6,343 bases of DNA from Collinsella sp. (lineage in GTDB: Bacteria; Actinomycetota; Coriobacteriia; Coriobacteriales; Coriobacteriaceae). Location of the stretch: positions 1-6,343 of the forward strand of contig DYAA01000075.1 of NCBI GenBank assembly GCA_019419405.1, given 5' to 3'. Position numbers and translations under genes: made by a program. This document shows positions 4,751 to 6,343 of the stretch, piece by piece (position 1 is the first letter of the stretch; each line of letters begins with the position of its first letter). Under the pieces are notes generated by a model that saw only the letters and a list, made by a program, of their open reading frames with translations, was not told the origin of the DNA and searched no databases.

Positions 4751-6343
4751 GTGACCTACGCATACACTGCCACTGAGCGCAAGCGCGTCAGCTTCGGGAA
4801 AATCCCGGAGGCCATGGAGCTCCCCAACCTTATCTCTGTTCAAAGGGAATCCTTTGAGCGTTTTAAGGACGAGGGCCTTCGTGAGGCGTTCAAGGAATCC
4901 AGCCCCATCCAGAGCCAGAACCATGTTCTCGAGGTTACCTTCGGCGAGCATCAGTTCGGCGACCCCGCGCACACCGTCGAGGAGTGCCGCGAGAAGGATA
5001 TGACCTATCAGGCTCCGCTTCTGACCGACGTTCGTCTCACCAACAAGGAGACCGGCGAGATCAAGGAGCAGCTCGTCTTTATGGGCGACTTCCCCATGAT
5101 GACCGATCAGGGCACCTTCATCATCAACGGTACCGAGCGTATCGTCGTCTCGCAGCTCGTCCGCTCCCCGGGTGTGTATTACAGCTCCGAGATGGATTCG
5201 GGCAAGCAGATTTACAAGGCCCAGATCATCCCGTCCCGCGGTGCCTGGCTCGAGTTTGAGGTCGACAAGCGCGACCAGCTCATGGTCTCCATCGACCGTA
5301 AGCGCAAGCAGAGCGCCACGATGTTCCTGCGCGCCCTGGGCATCGCCGTCACCAACGACGACATCATCGAGCTGCTCGGCAACTCCGATGTGATCAAGCG
5401 CACGCTCGAGCGCGATACCGCCCTCACCCGCGAGGATGCCCTTATCGAGATCTACCGTCGTCTGCGCCCGGGCGAGCCTCCCACCGTGGACGCTTCCCGC
5501 AGCCTGCTCGAGGGTCTGCTCTTTAACCCGCAGCGCTACGATCTGGCCCGCGTCGGTCGTTACAAGGTCAACAAGAAGCTCAACCTCACCACCGAGGAAG
5601 AGGTCACGGTGCTCACCGACGAGGATATCGTTGCGACGCTGCGCTACCTCCTGTCCCTCGCTGCCGGCGAGCAGGGCTTCAAGGTCGACGACATCGACCA
5701 CTTTGGCAACCGCCGCATCCGTACCGTCGGCGAGCTCGTCGCCAACCAGTTCCGTATCGGCATGAGCCGTATGGAGCGCGTCGTCCGTGAGCGCATGAGC
5801 TCCCAGGACATCGACGAGATCACCCCGCAGTCGCTCATCAACATCCGCCCGATCGTGGCCTCCATCAAGGAGTTCTTCGGTTCCTCGCAGCTCTCGCAGT
5901 TCATGGACCAGGCGAACCCCCTGACCGGTCTGACCCATAAGCGCCGTCTGTCCGCACTCGGCCCTGGTGGTCTTGCCGGTCACAAGTCCGGCTCCAGCCG
6001 CCGCACCAACGTGCCGACGGCCGTCCGCGACGTTCACAATTCGCACTACAGCCGCATGTGCCCGATCGAGACCCCCGAAGGCCCCAACATCGGCCTGATC
6101 GGCTCGCTCGCCCTCTACGCCCGCGTCAACGAGTACGGCTTCATCGAGGCCCCGTTCCGTCGTGTCGAGAACGGCGTTGCCACCGATCAGATCGACTGGA
6201 TGACCGCTGACGAGGAAGAGAAGCACGTCATCGCGCCGGCCAACACACCGCTCGATCCCAAGACCAACGAGTTCATCACGACCGATGCCGAGGGCAAGAT
6301 CGTCCGTCCGCACACCGTGATCGCCCGTACCCGCGACTTCGAC
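4751..6343 (+). CDS. rpoB: DNA-directed RNA polymerase subunit beta, N-terminal part (3' end outside window)
   Basis: The first 531 residues of RpoB, the beta subunit of RNA polymerase, are present, covering the protrusion, lobe and rifampicin region. The GTG start at 4751 is chosen because AAGGAGG (4735-4741) is 9 nt upstream and TERKRVSFGKI follows. Landmarks are GDFPMMTDQGTFIINGTERI, RSPGVYY (138-144), IPSRGAWLEFEVDKRD, RYDLARVGRYKVNKKL, DIDHFGNRR and PIETPEGPN (438-446), all close to actinobacterial forms. The rifampicin pocket, SSQLSQFMDQANPL and THKRRLSALGP (378-405), keeps Q383, D386, H396 and S401, the equivalents of E. coli Q513, D516, H526 and S531, so a susceptible genotype is expected. 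The next segment, residues 409-424 between GPGGL and VRDVH, is unusual: the common T/S-RERAG-E sequence is replaced by a basic stretch about 8 residues longer. The frame is open throughout, so sequencing error is unlikely. Confidence 0.98.
   Translation, partial: MTYAYTATERKRVSFGKIPEAMELPNLISVQRESFERFKDEGLREAFKESSPIQSQNHVLEVTFGEHQFGDPAHTVEECREKDMTYQAPLLTDVRLTNKETGEIKEQLVFMGDFPMMTDQGTFIINGTERIVVSQLVRSPGVYYSSEMDSGKQIYKAQIIPSRGAWLEFEVDKRDQLMVSIDRKRKQSATMFLRALGIAVTNDDIIELLGNSDVIKRTLERDTALTREDALIEIYRRLRPGEPPTVDASRSLLEGLLFNPQRYDLARVGRYKVNKKLNLTTEEEVTVLTDEDIVATLRYLLSLAAGEQGFKVDDIDHFGNRRIRTVGELVANQFRIGMSRMERVVRERMSSQDIDEITPQSLINIRPIVASIKEFFGSSQLSQFMDQANPLTGLTHKRRLSALGPGGLAGHKSGSSRRTNVPTAVRDVHNSHYSRMCPIETPEGPNIGLIGSLALYARVNEYGFIEAPFRRVENGVATDQIDWMTADEEEKHVIAPANTPLDPKTNEFITTDAEGKIVRPHTVIARTRDFD

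Noticed and set aside
5879..5965. Rifampicin-resistance substitutions in RpoB
   Set aside because: The common resistance positions (E. coli 513, 516, 526 and 531 equivalents) carry the sensitive residues. The A and T at the 518 and 522 equivalents look like ordinary lineage variation.
4679..6313. A 544-codon open frame on the minus strand
   Set aside because: It is antisense to rpoB, has a low-complexity D/L/G/V/A-rich translation with no recognisable domain, and arises from rpoB codon bias.

Overview
The window is GC-rich, strongly codon-biased bacterial chromosome, about 6.3 kb long. RpoB and the ribosomal proteins look actinobacterial. From remembered sequences, not a search, the best guess is a gut Coriobacteriia member such as Collinsella. 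No phage, plasmid, tRNA, rRNA or CRISPR signature is visible.

Layout, left to right. (1) A minus-strand gene truncated by the window start (1-503) encodes a divergent flavodoxin-like protein. (2) It is divergent, across 93 bp, from a PatA-like class I aminotransferase (597-1733). (3) The 505-bp gap 1734-2238 holds a roughly 260-bp imperfect palindrome (1768-2026) with a perfect 28-bp inverted repeat. Its right end contains a good SigA-type promoter (TTGACC-17-CATAAT). Next come a ribosomal protein L10 leader RNA and an intrinsic attenuator (2137-2173). (4) rplJ (2239-2760) and rplL (2863-3240) are separated by 102 bp holding three hairpins, and the unit ends in a strong terminator (3268-3307). 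(5) galU (3555-4463) has its own upstream region, with paired GCAA/TTGC palindromes and a candidate promoter, and its own terminator (4484-4516). (6) rpoB starts at the GTG at 4751 and runs off the right edge (531 codons present). It has its own promoter at 4650-4677 and an AT-rich nested palindrome upstream.

How it works together. rplJ-rplL makes the L10(L12)n ribosomal stalk. Its leader shows two mutually exclusive pairings that fit autoregulation by attenuation, as known for Bacillus L10. The usual rplJL-rpoBC linkage is interrupted here by a separately transcribed galU, so stalk and RNA polymerase synthesis appear to be uncoupled at the transcript level.

The points most worth a second look are the fork-loop-2 region of RpoB, which is replaced and about 8 residues longer than usual, the rplJ promoter lying inside a large palindrome with a damaged mirror copy at the other end, the L10 attenuator, and the AT-rich palindromes upstream of galU and rpoB. 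I see no clearly new multi-gene system.
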